DNA of 64,000 bases from Argentina anserina (taxonomy: Eukaryota; Streptophyta; Magnoliopsida; Rosales; Rosaceae), in NCBI RefSeq assembly GCF_933775445.1, contig NC_065875.1:7639001-7703000 (forward strand), read 5' to 3'. A program made the position numbers and the translations under genes. Shown here piece by piece: positions 11,239-24,343 of this stretch (the stretch's first letter is position 1; every line of letters starts with the position of its first letter). The notes beneath the pieces are model-generated. The model was not told the DNA's origin. It saw nothing but the letters and a program-made list of their open reading frames with translations, and did not search any database.

Positions 11239-12642
11239 TATATCTTTTCTTTTCTTCTTTTCTCACGGCATCATTCATTTTTTCTCTTTTTCATACTCTT
11301 TTCACGGCATAACATACATACAATAGCATAACCCCACACTTGAATCAAATCATCACTCCATATTAACATCCAAAATCGGCTCTGCCAAGCCTCAAAGACA
11401 AGGTAGGGATATAACTATACTAAGCAAGGATATAACATGTTGGTAATGAAAGAAAAGGGTTAACGTAGGCTCAAAGGGGTTAACACTAAGGTGTCCCAAG
11501 CAGGGCTCAAATAGGGAATACGGCTTTTTGGCTTAAGTGGTGGAAATCCTAAAAAGATCCAACAATCCTTTTCAAAATCAGAGTATATTATGACATAAAG
11601 CTTCGAAAGTTTCACAAAGTAAGTTCTAGCATTCTCTAGTTCATTGCAATTCTATGGCATATGAATTGATCAAAATAGATGTAATAAGGTTATAAAGCCA
11701 AGAAACGATAGAATAAAACTCTCCAAAGAAAGGCACATATATATGGCTCGAATCTCACATAGGTTCCATGAATTCAAACCAGTAAAGAACATGCTCATTC
11801 TGTACCTAAGTTTCAAAATCCTCATCTACTACATGTTCGTACAAAATCTACACATCGATTAACCATCAAATAACAATGAAGTTCATTTCAATATAATGAT
11901 TATCTATCAACCATAAATTCAAAGATCAACTCATCCTAGATAGTCAAAGGCATACCTAGGACTCGAAACAAAAACAAAACAACTTAATCGAAAAACAACT
12001 AAAATCGAAAAAACAAAACCACAAATAACACTAAAAATCGAAAATCAAAACAACAAACTCGAAACACATAGGCATCAAACAATAGAATACAACGAATGAT
12101 GTATACCCCACCCCACACTTAAAACTAACATTGTCCTCAATGTACAATATGATACGCAACGAAAATTAAAAAGAGATAAGGGATAAGAAAATACAAACAC
12201 TCGTTGACGGCTCCTTCATTGGCTTAAGTTTAGAGTCTATAGCCTAGACTTCTTCATCTTCATCTTCATCCACTAGAAGAATACAACATTGTCCTCCTCC
12301 TCATTATCTGAAGATATGATCATGATGTCGTCATTATCCTCCTCATTTTCATTCGAGTCCGAATCACTGCTCCTATAGCTCGAATTAACTTATTCCTTCA
12401 AACTCGGATCTTCTTCTTCCTCTTCCACACAGCTGTAAGACTCCACCTCTTCAATTATAAGTTCTTTGCTCTCTTCCTTAGAGCTAGCACGAATGTCCTC
12501 CACAAGATCCTTTAGCTCCCTATGCAATTTTGCCAATTCCAAAATCGATTGCTTCATTTCATTGATCAGCTTGTCTCGGCAGTGCTCTGCTCTTGTAGGC
12601 GTAGTCTTAACTCTAGCCGATCTACCTTTTCTCTTCCTAAGA
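11239..12642 (-). other. non-coding repeat-like DNA with an acidic degenerate frame
   Basis: On the minus strand, 12600-12200 reads a charged helical stretch (LINEMKQSILELAKLHRELK) followed by a strongly acidic tail with SDSDSNENEEDNDD. This might be the end of a retroelement gag-like protein, but no diagnostic motif is seen. At about 12643 it is fused in mid-frame to gypsy protease. The part at 11239-12150 has no coding signal. Confidence 0.35.
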
Positions 12643-12901
12643 TCACGCCATAGGTGTGATCCAAAATCACTATCAAGGAAGCAGAGAATTCTCTACCTCC
12701 TATCACAATAGGACAAGCATTACAGATCGTCTCAAGATCAAGAGACACTCTAAGAGGTGAAGTGACACACAAAGAGCTTCCAAGAGATGTAGGGATCAAA
12801 CCTAGCACATCCACTACCGAACTAGAAATAAAATAATGTGATGCTCCTGTATCAAACAATACTCTAGCAAGGTAGTCAAAAATAGATAAAGTACCTTCCA
12901 C
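12643..12901 (-). pseudogene. Ty3/gypsy aspartic protease fragment
   Basis: The minus-strand frame reads MEGTLSIFDYLARVLFDTGAS, with the catalytic DTGAS motif of retropepsin, and continues to HTYGVILG. The expected next residues (usually MDWL) are replaced by an unrelated sequence, so the protein is cut at about 12643. It follows the zinc-knuckle part of gag in the normal gag-protease order. Confidence 0.85.
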
Positions 12902-13961
12902 TCATGTTCCCTGCTTGGCACGCAGATAACTGCCTCTGCTGATGCTCATGTCCACCCTGCTGAGGTCGGCTGCAATCTCTAGCTATATGCCACGCATGCC
13001 CACACCTGAAACATCCTTGCTTCCTCGGCTTCGAGCAAGCTGAGGCATAGTGACCCATTTCGCCACAAGCGAAACACTACACTGATGACAACTGTCTGAC
13101 AGGTGCATCCCTAATAGATGGAGTTGCCACCTGAACTAGAGTCTGGTGATAGGTCTTCAGCTTCTTCCAAGATCCACCTCTCTGTCCCGTAGACCCACCA
13201 CCTGAAGCGATTGCCTTCCCTTTTCCTCGAGCATCTCTAGACTCCATATCTCCTCCACAAGTCTTATTCACATGCTCCAAGTTCAAGGCACTCTCATAAA
13301 TTCGCTCCTTTGTAGCCAGACAAAGTGCTGCTATGATGGTCTTGTACTCGTGCCTAAGTCCCCATAGGAACTTCTGATCTAAGGATGTCACATCCATCGG
13401 CCTAACGAACCGACACAACTGTGCAAAATGGGCCTCAAACTCCCTAACGGTCATATCTCTCTACACCAGAGCAAGGAACTCAAGCTCAAGATCCTCCTTC
13501 ACCGTACATGGCAAGTACTTCTCTCGAAAGAGTTCCACAAAACCCTCCCAAGTCAGAGTGGACACATCCATAGTCCACCGTGTACTCTTCCACCAATCCA
13601 TAGCATCATCCTTCAAGAAGAATGTGGCTATCATCCATTTCTCAATCTCAGAGCACATCACCATCTCAAAGTAGGTCTCCATGCTCTCAATCCAATGATC
13701 CGCCACCATATGATCCAAAACCCCGTGAAATGATTGTGGTGACAGCCTACTAATGTCCTTGATAAACTTAAGAACACGGCCCTTGTCTCTAACGACAACC
13801 TCTAGGTCAACCTGCTCGACATGTGGTGCCTCCTCCTCATAAATATTCACCACATTGTGGACTCGGCCTCCACCCCTAGTTCGGCCTCGGCCTCTCGCCC
13901 GGCCTCTAACCCTGCCTCCCCCTAAATTTATCACCTTGAAACATTTTAAACACTTAGTCAA
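12902..13961 (-). pseudogene. Ty3/gypsy gag with two CCHC zinc knuckles (broken)
   Basis: The frame opens with an Arg/Gly-rich segment (RGRARGRGRTRGGGR), then the gag core around MVADHWIESMETYFEMV, WEGFVELFREKYLP and MTVREFEAHF. Two zinc knuckles follow: CFACGEMGHYASAC and CFRCGHAWHIARDC, both with CX2CX4HX4C spacing. At least two in-frame stops break it: one just before RDMTVREFE (about 13458) and one just before the first knuckle (about 13076). It lies between the 5' leader/PBS and the protease, as expected for a Ty3/gypsy element read from the minus strand. Confidence 0.88.
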
Positions 13962-14210
13962 TACATGTATAATCCTGGACCCAAATAAAATATATCCAAC
14001 ATATATTAACTAAGACGTTTGGAAGGGAGAAGAAACACTTGAAGTATCATCACAACACTTCTACTTAGAGGACTAAACCTTAAGGTAAGGCTCTTATCAC
14101 TCATGCATACCCAGTAACATATCAATACCGAAGAGCATGTGATAGGGATCCGTTGCAGTCGGTCCATCGCTCTTGGATGATATTGATAAATCACCAAATA
14201 TGCAACCTAC

Positions 14211-14223
14211 GCTCTGATACCAA
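14211..14223 (-). promoter_or_regulatory. primer-binding site (initiator Met-tRNA)
   Basis: The minus strand reads TTGGTATCAGAGC immediately inside the LTR end. This is the standard PBS complementary to plant initiator Met-tRNA and fixes the orientation of the element as minus. Confidence 0.92.
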
Positions 14224-14224
14224 C

Positions 14225-15069
14225 TGTCACAGCCCCGAAATTCCGAGTGATAAAAAAATTCGAATTCGAAGCAATGAAAACTATAACATAATTTCAAATA
14301 TATTGAAACAATTTTACAGCAACAGTGTATCAAAACTGAGTTGAAGACGACTCAATCGACTTGAATAATACATTACCAATTTATATACACAGGTATCAAA
14401 ACAATTGAAAAATATAATATTCACTCGATCCTCACCAGAGGTGGGAAAAACCACGGAAGGAAGTGTCGCAAGCTCCTGAGTCGCCAGAGACGGAGGCGCC
14501 GATCGACGACGGAGACTTCCGAGCTTGCTGCTCCGCGCTCGGTTGTTTGCTCGCTGTGGGCCGTGGCTCAATCGAGGGAGAATGGAGAGGCGGAGAGAAT
14601 GGGACTGGCGGCACCCCGATCGGCGGTCGGATGGCTGAGTTCTGGGCCGGAGACGATTCTAGGAAAAAGGGGTCAGGGGTCGCGCGGTCGGTCTGGTTTC
14701 CGTTTTTGGTTTTATGATTTTAGGGTTTCCCAAAAATTCCTTTTATACCTTTCTAGAATCGGAAACCAAATTTTGGTTGCTAACAACTTCCACATACGAC
14801 ATCCGATTAAGGCGTGCCGCATGTTTACGAACTCGTAACGATGTGCTCTACGACTTTCATAAAGGATGTTTTTAGAGATGAGCGATGGATTATAAGTCAA
14901 CTCTTGAGCCACTGGAAATATAACGCTTTCAACCTTTAATTTCGGAAATCACTTTCATTTCGTAAAAACCTCGACAAGAAACTGTAGAATTTGAATTTAC
15001 TCAAATTACCAAGCATAATAATTTACACGAAATTATAAGAAATTAAACTCGAATATTCGGGTTATTACA
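14225..15069 (-). mobile_element. 5' LTR of Ty3/gypsy element (845 bp)
   Basis: On the + strand it starts TGTCACAGCCCCGAAATTCC and ends TTCGGGTTATTACA, giving TG...CA termini next to the PBS. It is the same family as the 2.3-2.4 kb LTRs at 17991 and 24344 but lacks much of their middle, so it is an internally shortened variant. No 3' LTR is found on the left, because the element is truncated inside protease. Small frames at 14463-14838 are LTR sequence, not genes. Confidence 0.85.
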
Positions 15070-15610
15070 ATTTCACTAGTAAGAGCTGTAATCAGAATGA
15101 CCGAATTGCTTTCAATGTCAATGTCATCTCGTCCTTGGCTAATAGCTAGGAGAAGACCATCTCTACACGCCTCCGCTTCCATACTTAGAACCGAGTGTGC
15201 ATGTATAAAAGGCCTTGCAATCGCAGCGATTCTCAAACCAACATGAATCCTGACTACAACTCCTACGCCACCACGCTTACTTTCACTAATAAACACACCG
15301 TCAACATTCATCTTCAGCCTACCTTGTGGGGGGCACTGCCACTTAGTCATAGTACGTTTTTTCTTTGTCACAACCTTGGGATGGTACTTCTGAAAGCTTT
15401 CCAAATGATGAACCACCCATTGTAACATATTAAGAGGACAACAAACACCACCTTTCCAAAGAATATTGTTATGCTCAGTCCATATAGCCCACAAGGACAT
15501 GAAGAAAAGGTCTCTATGATCATAACAAGAACTTGCAACCATACTCACCACCCATTCCACCACGTCAGGGGCTTTATGCTTGCTATGGGATAAAATCGGC
15601 TTTAGAGTAG
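15070..15610 (-). pseudogene. LINE-type RNase H (RVT_3-like) fragment
   Basis: The frame 15563-15033 reads LWAIWTEHNNILWKG, then WQCPPQGRLKMNVDG, GGVGVVVRIH and MEAEACRDGLLLAI. These are the usual motifs of the RNase H-like tail of plant LINE reverse transcriptases, with the first catalytic Asp in NVDG and Glu in MEAEA. The C-terminal end runs into the gypsy LTR at 15069, so the gypsy element probably inserted into it. No RT domain accompanies it. Confidence 0.75.
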
Positions 15611-16114
15611 TGTTGTTTGCTGTTTAGTGTTTGTTAGAATACGTACATGTATTTTTTAAGGAGAGTCTCGACATTATTTTGGGACTTTAATTATATGGAT
15701 GCTTATTATAACATGATTTTAGGCTCTATGTCAACTATATTGTATTCGACAATTTTATTAATGAACGAATAACTGATGGCAGCGCATGGGCCTTTTAATT
15801 CTAGAAAAAAAAAATCGACGATTTTGAAGTACGACATTTGTTCTTCCAAATGTTGAAGAACGAATCTACTGTATAAATCTGGATTTATGTAAGAACAAAG
15901 CGGAGACGATGTACCCTGGAATTTGTTTTTAATATACAGTTCCAAAGCTATAGTCCTCCCCACTAAAACAAATGTGGCAATCATTATCGAACATGGGTGC
16001 CACCCCATAGTTTGACACTTTATACCCCCAAAATTCAACTACTGCAGCCTCTAAATTATAAGTAGAATCTCCCTTAAATTTTATCAAGTGAAAGACGACT
16101 CAATCCACACAACA
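15611..16114. other. 5' flank of the PR-1-like pseudogene
   Basis: No gene is recognised. An AATTATAAG stretch near 16053 could have served as a TATA element for the PR-1-like gene, but this is weak. Confidence 0.3.
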
Positions 16115-16628
16115 ATGTCCACATTGTACTGCTTCACCATCACGATTTCTCTTCTCCTTATCTCAACCACATATGGATACGCTGCACCAGCAAAGCAAAC
16201 GCAGCAGTACGTAAAACTCGCCTACGACTTCTTGGCTCCTCAAAATGCTGCTCGGGCTGCCGTCCGAATGACGCCTTTGGTTTGGGATGCAAAGCTTGCT
16301 AGGTATGCACAGTCATATGGAAACCAGAGACGGTACGACTGCGCTTTGAGGCACTCGAACGGGCCTTACGGCGAGAATATTTTCTGGGGTAGTGGCAATG
16401 GGTGGACGCCAGCTCAGGCGGTCAAGGCTTGGGTTTCTGAGCGGAGATGGTACGGTTACTGGTCTAATTCTTGTGCGACAGGGCAGGAATGCGGGCATTA
16501 CACAGATTGTGTGGAAGGGTACAAAAAGAGTTGGTTGTGCTAGAGTTGATTGTTTTGGTGGGAGGGGTGTGTTCATGATTTGTAGCTACGATCCTCCTGG
16601 GAACTATATTGGGGAACGGCCTTACTGA
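16115..16628 (+). pseudogene. PR-1-like CAP protein with 2 nt frameshift
   Basis: The first plausible ATG is at 16115. It opens with a signal peptide (MSTLYCFTITISLLLIS, then TTYGYA) and a CAP domain: [50 protein letters not shown] and CGHYT. After CGHYT the reading frame is lost. The expected TACACACAGATT is TACACAGATT at about 16499-16508, a loss of two bases, and translation stops at 16541-16543. The remaining part ([17 protein letters not shown], then [15 protein letters not shown]) is intact in another frame and ends with TGA at 16626-16628. CAP/PR-1 proteins are secreted, antifungal or sterol-binding in known cases. The shift removes the last third, two Cys-containing motifs and the CAPE-type C-terminal peptide. 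A sequencing error in one small repeat cannot be excluded, since everything else is well kept. The paralogue is at 27779-28345. Confidence 0.88.
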
Positions 16629-17990
16629 ATGTTGAAATTGCATGCTAGGTATGTTTATGCATTCTACTTAATTTGTGGAGTTTGTTTCCATTATGTGACG
16701 TTCTGTGGATCCGATTTTTGCCAATCTATAGTTTAGATTAGTACTATATGTCAATTATATAATAATTTGTACGAGTCCAGATGATGAGTACATGCATGGC
16801 TGGATCATTTTCCTTTAATTAGTTTCTTGATCTTGTCTTTATATGTTATTTTGCACTAAATAGTAAGATATTGGCCGCCTGAATGATCGAGTAGTAAGAC
16901 ATGGACTGTAAAGTTTATCTATTCTCATGAAGGCATGATATGTACAAACGGCCATTTCTCATTGCATTATTGCAAGAAATTAACAATCATTACCCTACAA
17001 TAACCTCAATATATAGAGTCAATCCTCAATCTACAAATAAATTGATGGATAAACTAATATATTGATACAAGAGATTGTTTCAATGGGAGAACCAGTACAG
17101 GAGTGCAAGGGTAGAGCTTGAAATTTAACTTGGTGGCGGTAGCACGTGGCACGGCAGCGCACTTGAGAGTTTCTCCGGTGTAAAGGGGGGTTTTGCTCGA
17201 CCCTGAAAGGCTGAAACTCTTATCATCTACAAATTATATATTTCTCAACGCCAAGATCCATATATAATCCGTAACATACTCAATCATCACTTTTGTTTGT
17301 CTTAATTAATTAGAGGAGTGCTATGACAACATAATATGACGTTAAATTCGGCGTTGTAATCATACGTGTCATGACATGTCACATTGTCACAGCAACAACT
17401 AAACAATTACATAAAAATATCATTTTAAATAAAAACACAATGATATCTTTGTTAATCTAACGGTTCTAAATTATTATAAAAATATATTTTTTTTGTTTTT
17501 ATCATTTCTTTTTTTATCACAATAATGCTTTTGAAAATACAATTTAAAAAATTAAAATTTACGAAAATATGCTTGAAATATATGTGTGCACGCGCGAAAT
17601 ATATATATATATATATATATAATATATTTATTTTTAAATTTCAGACGATGTAAGGTAACTACAACATTTATATTTAGATGAAACTTTTAGTAAGATTATT
17701 TTGTTTTTTTTTTCTGAATTGAAATATTCTTTTGTTAGGGTATAATCGATTTAAAGGGATATGTAAGGTAACAAATGTTATTTTTCCTAAAGTATACATA
17801 TCTTAATTAATACCACATTTAATACAATTATATCCATAGTAATCTTTCTAGTGACAAATATGTCAAGATTCATGATTTTTATATTTAATTAATTTACATT
17901 TACGATTAATTAATGATTATAATTAATTAATACAATTACAATATAGGCACTCCACACACACATGCATATATATATATATATATATATGTG
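16629..17990. other. AT-rich intergenic DNA
   Basis: No gene seen. It includes (TA)n tracts at about 17599-17620 and 17966-17987; the latter borders the LTR of the next element. Confidence 0.5.
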
Positions 17991-20398
17991 TGTCACAACC
18001 CCGAAATTCGAATGATAAAAATTCAAATTCGAAGCCATGAAAATTGTAAAACAATCTCAAATATATTGAAATCATCTTATCATAACAGTGTATCGAAACT
18101 GAGTCCACAACATGACTCAGTTCAATTGAATAATACACAACCAATGGAAATGTAAAATTCACTCAATCCTCACCACGAACAGCATAAAGAAATCTTTGAC
18201 AATGTTCAGAGAAAGCCCTCTAATTCTGCTAATCCACACCTGTATAACTATCTCTTACACCATCGAATAGGTGCACCGGAATTGTAAAACAAATCCGGTA
18301 AGCTTTGTAGCTCGTATAAGTAAACCAACAATATAACACACATAGTATACAAGAGAAAATAATGTAAACATTTAATTATAAATGCACTCATGAGTTACAG
18401 GATGACACATCTGGATGTCCAATAATATCTGAAAATAAGAGTGCTCATGAGACATTAGGCAACCCATCTGTTTCCCAAATTACATTTATAATACGGGTAC
18501 TCATGAGACCCAGGTACTCATCTGTTACCCCTCATGCGGTACGCTGTCAGACATTGGAAAACTCATTTGTTACCCAATATCCAAAAATATGGGTATTCAT
18601 AAGCAGGTAGCCCATCTGTTACCCCTCATGCAGTACATCGGCACACAAACTAGAGCTCTAACTGCATCGTAACTTTTGCCCGGCCAAGGCTAGGTTCCGA
18701 CATGCCAACACGTCCGAAGACTAGTCCAGAGACAGAAAAACACGTCCGAAGATAGAATAACACGTCCGAATACAGAAAACGTTTTAACAAAACTCAAAGT
18801 TAAAACCACGTACAATAACAATCCACCCATGTTATTGTACTACAACAAGTAACTCTTCCTAAAAATAAAATAAATATAGTTGCCACAGTATAATTCATTT
18901 GGAAATAAGAACGTAACAGTATATAATATAACAACTCATATATATGTATCGTATTTACCATTTTATACACATACACAACCCACTATATTATATACATGTC
19001 ATAGTTCGATCTTTTTAAGAAAACGTATATGAGTCACCACTAAGATTTACTCACATTCACCACAGTCCATAATCACAAAAACCTTTTCAAAATCATTTAT
19101 TAAAATAGCGTTTCACTTACCCATGAACCGTAGGCGATCAAGTTCATGTAATTTAAACCAAAACATATTTTTAAAATAATTTTTATAAACAAGCGATGCA
19201 ATGACTATGGTGACAACTCAAACTAAATTCAATAATTATAATACTACTTCGATCATGATGATCATTGTGAGGTTTACTCACCTTATTTCCTGCGTGCAAC
19301 TTCCACGACACTGAAACTAAGTTCCTCACTCGTTTCGTCGGTCACCTAATAATATGATAAAACTCTTAGAAAACGATACGGAAAATATCAGGTGACGATT
19401 TCAGTACAGCTAAATGTTGTTCATAAAACACTGTTCATGTTTTACTGTTTACTAAACACTGTTCGGTTTTACTGTTTTTCAGAATACTGTTCACATTTTA
19501 CTATTTTTCATGAACACTGTTTACTGCCCGCCACCAATGACCACCAAATTTTCCCACCACAATATAAATGACATTTCTAACAACTTTCTAGTTCACCACA
19601 AAGTCTAATTCGGAGCCTAAACAGTTCAATTTAACAAAAACCGTAAAGCCCCAATTTAAAACCTAGGATTTCTTTTTTGTTTATTCTCCTAGCACACAAC
19701 GATTTGGGTTAAATATTTTGGAGGGTTTGTAGTATGGAAGAAGACCTTCAAAATGAGACAAGAATCTTACCGATTGGTTGCCGGAGGAGGGAGATCCGAC
19801 GAGTTGAAGTTCGGTGAAATATGCATTTTCGGGAGAACTTCTGGGCTTCACCGCTCCCAAACAGCGGCGAGATGGAGGGTGGCACTGCCACCAATCGACA
19901 GGGGATGCACCAACCGTTCAAACGTGACCGGTGCGCTGCTCTATGTTGGCCGGACAGCGGAGATCCGGCGGCCCAAAGTCGGTTGTTCGGGGAGAGAATT
20001 TCTGGATTTTTTTCGGGGTGAACAATACCCGTGAACAGTACCCATCCGAATTTCTGATTTTTCTCCCCATTTTTCTCTTTAATTTCCCTATTTATACTAT
20101 TTTCCAAAAATGTCCAAATACCTTTTTATACGTAACTTCTTCATACGAACTCCGATTTAGGCGTGCCGCGTGTCCACGAATTCGTATCGACAAGCTCTAC
20201 GACTTTCATGTAAGAAGTTTTCTAAGAAACCCAATGAGTCAAAAGTCAACTCTTAGACTCGTTAAATTGAACGTTCCCGAACAATTAATGTTTCGAACCC
20301 TTTCGTTTTCATCCTCGTGAAATAAAATTGGATAATGACCAACGTAATAATATGAGCGAACTCATTGGAAATGAGATATGAATTTTCGGGGTATTACA
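17991..20398 (-). repeat. 3' LTR (2408 bp)
   Basis: On the + strand it begins TGTCACAACCCCGAAATTCG and ends TTTTCGGGGTATTACA. It aligns along its length with 24344-26684, with scattered substitutions and small indels. Short repeats built on ACGTCCGAAGA lie at about 18708-18780. Frames at 19748-20107 in the GC-richer U5-like part are not genes. Confidence 0.9.
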
Positions 20399-20413
20399 TT
20401 CTACCCCCTAAAA
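20399..20413 (-). promoter_or_regulatory. polypurine tract
   Basis: The minus strand reads TTTTAGGGGGTAGAA directly before the LTR start TGTAATACCCC. This is the second-strand primer of the element. Confidence 0.85.
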
Positions 20414-23236
20414 GAAATTTCGTCCCGAAATTTAAGCGCACTACTCAACCATTAATTCTCAACTTCTTCCCAAAACTTCAATTCACATTCCCCAATAATT
20501 TTCCTCTCTATGATGCCTCCACGAGGCGATCACAGCTTACTTTTCTTCTATCATGGTGTTATATAACTTCACTGTGTCTGCAATGAAATCTAAAAATGAG
20601 CATGATAACACCCATCCAGGAGAACCACAACTCGAACATCCCTGATCAAATGCAAAACAAGATGTTCTGCAGAACAAGACCTTTAAGGGATAAGGCGGAT
20701 TTAAAAACGAACTTCACTATTCAACCAAATTCCAATAGGTCATAACTGCATTTACTTATATAACACACATTGAGTGCAAAGATGTACAACCTTAGCATAG
20801 GCACATAATATACCATATGTAGTTGAACCTGCTAGATGATGAAGTTAGTATACTAACTTTCCAGCCTTGCTCCCGCAGAGTCCAGCGTACCCTTGATGTC
20901 AACCTTGCTTCCTTCCCACTCCCACCACCCCACTATAAGTGAGCCCTTCAACTAAATAGTCACAAGGCGCCACTCTAATAGTTTTCTATTCAGGGAAAAA
21001 TAAGTTCAAAGGAACATATTGCACAGTAGGGCATTGAGGAGACAAGTTAGACATCATTGTCTTAAATGTCACCTACTTTTGAAAAAGTTCAACGAACCTT
21101 ACATGTGACTTCTCTTCTTTGACAGATCTCACTATGATATTGAATAATGATGTTTCGAGGCTAAGTGGTCTCCCACATCATCACTACATAATCTCTATTT
21201 ACACTATGTCGCTTTCAAGTCTTAGAAACCGACATTTCCAAGTCTCTCGAACCATTATAGTATTCAACTACTCCATACCTCCAACTTCTTCTAAATAGAC
21301 CATCTGTCACATGTTCTAACATTAATAGCCACATGTGAGCCACCCAAGTTAGCATGCTTGTAATGGAACCCGACCATCGATAGATGATCCTCCCGAAATC
21401 TAATGATGTTCTCAGCATAGAGACATCTACATACCCCTTTATCTAATTTACCAATCCCTTGCGATTAACAGGCTATACTCACGTCATGAGTTAGCCCCTA
21501 CCACTAAGCATGGTAAAAAACTCTCGACATCTAACATGAGTCAAATCAATGATTAACACATGCCTACTACTTACATCACACACAGTGGTTTTCAAATAAA
21601 CATGCTTTATCACGACAATACCTTCATGACTTCACCACAATGCATTGCTAGAATCACGAATCTACCATTCATTCCAATCAACAAAACAATATCCTTTCAT
21701 GATCATCTCATTATAATTCACAAAAGTTGTCATGCATGATGCCCACACAAACACCTCATTCGTAAAGGCAACACGATAAGAATCATAACTCAATGAGTCC
21801 ACGACCACAACAAAACAACACCTTGGACTAAGAATTACTCTCGAATAGTTCACCAGAGAATTGACTAACACACACAAGACAGTAGAGAGCCTCTACCGCC
21901 ACCACAAGAGAGATGCATCACGCACCCTACCACCCTCACCAATTCTCATAGTTGGAAATCAATTACAACTAGATGCTTCTATGAGTGGTATGTCATAATT
22001 TGCAGGACAAACAAAGAACATATTTATCTCCTTATAGCGGAACATGAAACTTAGGTGGACTTTCCAACACAATTCCTAACACGACCACAACTGAGACATA
22101 CCATACTCCCCTGCTTCATGCATACCTCAAAGGCATGACACATGACACCACACAAACACCCCAGTGGCACCATCTAAAGTATTGGTTTCCCTACAATTGT
22201 AGTACTAATAAGTTCAGTAACTACTTCAACAGAAATATGATGTTGGGTCCACCATCTCTTCCAGACTCACCCATAATTATCGATACACTACCACTCTAAG
22301 CAATTGTTTCTTTACTTTCATGAAAAACCCCTAATGGCCACCTAATTATTTTGAGAAGCCAAATGCTCCTGCTCAATTGTCAAAGCATTTGGCGAAAACA
22401 ACTGCTCTGCAAGCAGCAATTAAAGCATAACTCCCTTATCATAAAATTTAGCCATTGTTGAACTCTTGAGTTAACATCTCCTTATCCAACAATAACTAAC
22501 CTGATGCCTGATGCATGGAGAGAACTGAGCCTCCAAGTCTCCAACACTAAATACCACTTGTACTTGGAAGAAGTATTCGGTCCTCAACCGATCCTTTACC
22601 AAAGTTAGAAGGTCCTCGTCACGAAAAATTCGTTAAAACAACACTAAGCTAACGCCATCTCATTCCTTACCTTCAATAGAATTACTTCACCACCACTGCG
22701 TCTCATTTGGATCAGTGGCATAGCTACGTTCCAATTCTCAACACTAGACAAATGATTCATTTCACGACAGATTAGCGTTCTCAATTAAATGCTCTTCTAG
22801 AAAATAATTAAATCATGACGCCATAAATGAAATTTCCCCAACACCTTAGATTTCTTGGTCAGCCAAGAACAATGAGTAACATCAATTGTCTATAGCCCAA
22901 CCAAAACAAGTTGAAATGCAACGACGACATAATGTGAATCTCAACTCAATAATTGCATCACCACATTAAGGATGTATCACACACCCTACCACTCCCTTAC
23001 CAATAATGTTAGAAATGTTTGTCACGAAAAATTTTCGTTAAACCACCTTCAACCTATGGTCTTCACATCCCTTACCTTGAAAACAATACTTCAACCTCAT
23101 TATGCCTCAATTTGGATTAGTTGCATAACTAAAATCCAATTCTCAGTATTGGAACACTCAATATCCCTCAATGCAGGATCAACGCTCTCCATCAAGACTT
23201 CTTGATAGGTCTCTACCCTGATCAAAATCTATATAC
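20414..23236. other. non-coding interior of the gypsy element
   Basis: No gag, RNase H or integrase motif is readable in either strand. Two degenerate direct repeats are present. One is at about 22618-22790 versus 23018-23195 (GTCACGAAAAATTCGTTAA, CATTCCTTACCTTCAA, CCAATTCTCA motifs). The other is at about 21910 versus 22970 (GCATCACGCACCCTACCACC). Confidence 0.6.
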
Positions 23237-24110
23237 TCAAACCAGATAGCATTCCTGTAACTTCTTCACCCTGAGTTGATGGTAACCGGATCTCATATCA
23301 ATCTTAGAGAATACCGTAGCCCCTCTAATATGATCGAACAAGTCATTAATTATGGGTAAAAGATACATATTCTTGATGGTCACCTTATTCAATTCCATAT
23401 AGTCCACACACGACCGCATGGAACCTTCTTTCTTTTTCACAAACAACACCAGCGCACCCCAAGGTGAGACACTGGGTATAATGAACCCTTGGTCCAATAG
23501 CCCAACTATCTGCACTTTCAACTCTTTAAGCTCGTTCTGCCCCATCCTATAAGGCGTCTTCGACATAGGTACAATACCAGGTACAACATCAATACAGATA
23601 TCGACAACTCTCCGAGGAGGTAAACTCGGTATCTCCAGAAATACCTCACTATACTCGAATACCACAACAATGTCTGTGATAGCTACTTCCTGATCCATAG
23701 ACTCCACATGTGCCAAGACTCCTCCTCTCATGGCATTATCCGACTTGAGGCAACGATAACGAAAAATTGGCTCCCTGGGACTATGGAAAAACACTACCAT
23801 GTCCAAGCAATCGATCAAAGCATGATGTGGCATCAACCAATCAATTCTTAAGATCACATCATAGGTGTGGCCCGGAATCACTATCAAAGAAGCATGGAAC
23901 TCTACCCTCAATCACAATAGTACAAACCTTACAGATTGTCTCAAGCTCAAGCGACATTCCAAGACGTGAAGTAACACATAAAGAGCTTCTAAGAGATGTA
24001 GGAATCGACCCTAACACCTCTATTACCGAATTAGCAATACGAGAGTGTGATGCTCCCGTATCAAACATTACTCTAGTAAGGCAGTCAAAGATAGATAAGG
24101 TACCTTCCAC
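23237..24110 (-). pseudogene. Ty3/gypsy protease-reverse transcriptase fragment
   Basis: Minus-strand frame 24110-23859 has MEGTLSIFDCLTRVMFDTGAS with the DTGAS protease motif. After a frameshift near 23890, frame 23911-23237 continues with [12 protein letters not shown], then the RT start: [66 protein letters not shown] and RSGYHQLRV. It ends there, before the catalytic YxDD motif, so RT is truncated. The typical HPVVREF, palm and thumb regions are gone. Confidence 0.9.
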
Positions 24111-24329
24111 TCCTGTGTCCCGCTATTAACCAAGATATTTATAGGGAAGATGAATCATCGAAGTATTATCACAACACTTCTATTTAGAGGACAAAACCTT
24201 CAGGTGTGGCTCCTAACACTCTTGTGTACCCAGTGACATATCAATACCGAAGAGCTTGTGAGGGGAATCCGCAGCAGTCGGGCCATCGCTCCTGGATGAT
24301 ATTGATAAATCCCCAAATACGCAACCTAC

Positions 24330-24342
24330 GCTCAGATACCAA
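24330..24342 (-). promoter_or_regulatory. primer-binding site (initiator Met-tRNA, one mismatch)
   Basis: The minus strand reads TTGGTATCTGAGC next to the LTR. It differs from the standard TTGGTATCAGAGC at one base. Confidence 0.85.
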
Positions 24343-24343
24343 C

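Noticed and set aside
19748..20320. Frames of 90-130 codons repeated at 26040-26394
   Set aside because: They occur at the same place in both LTRs, so they are LTR sequence, not genes.
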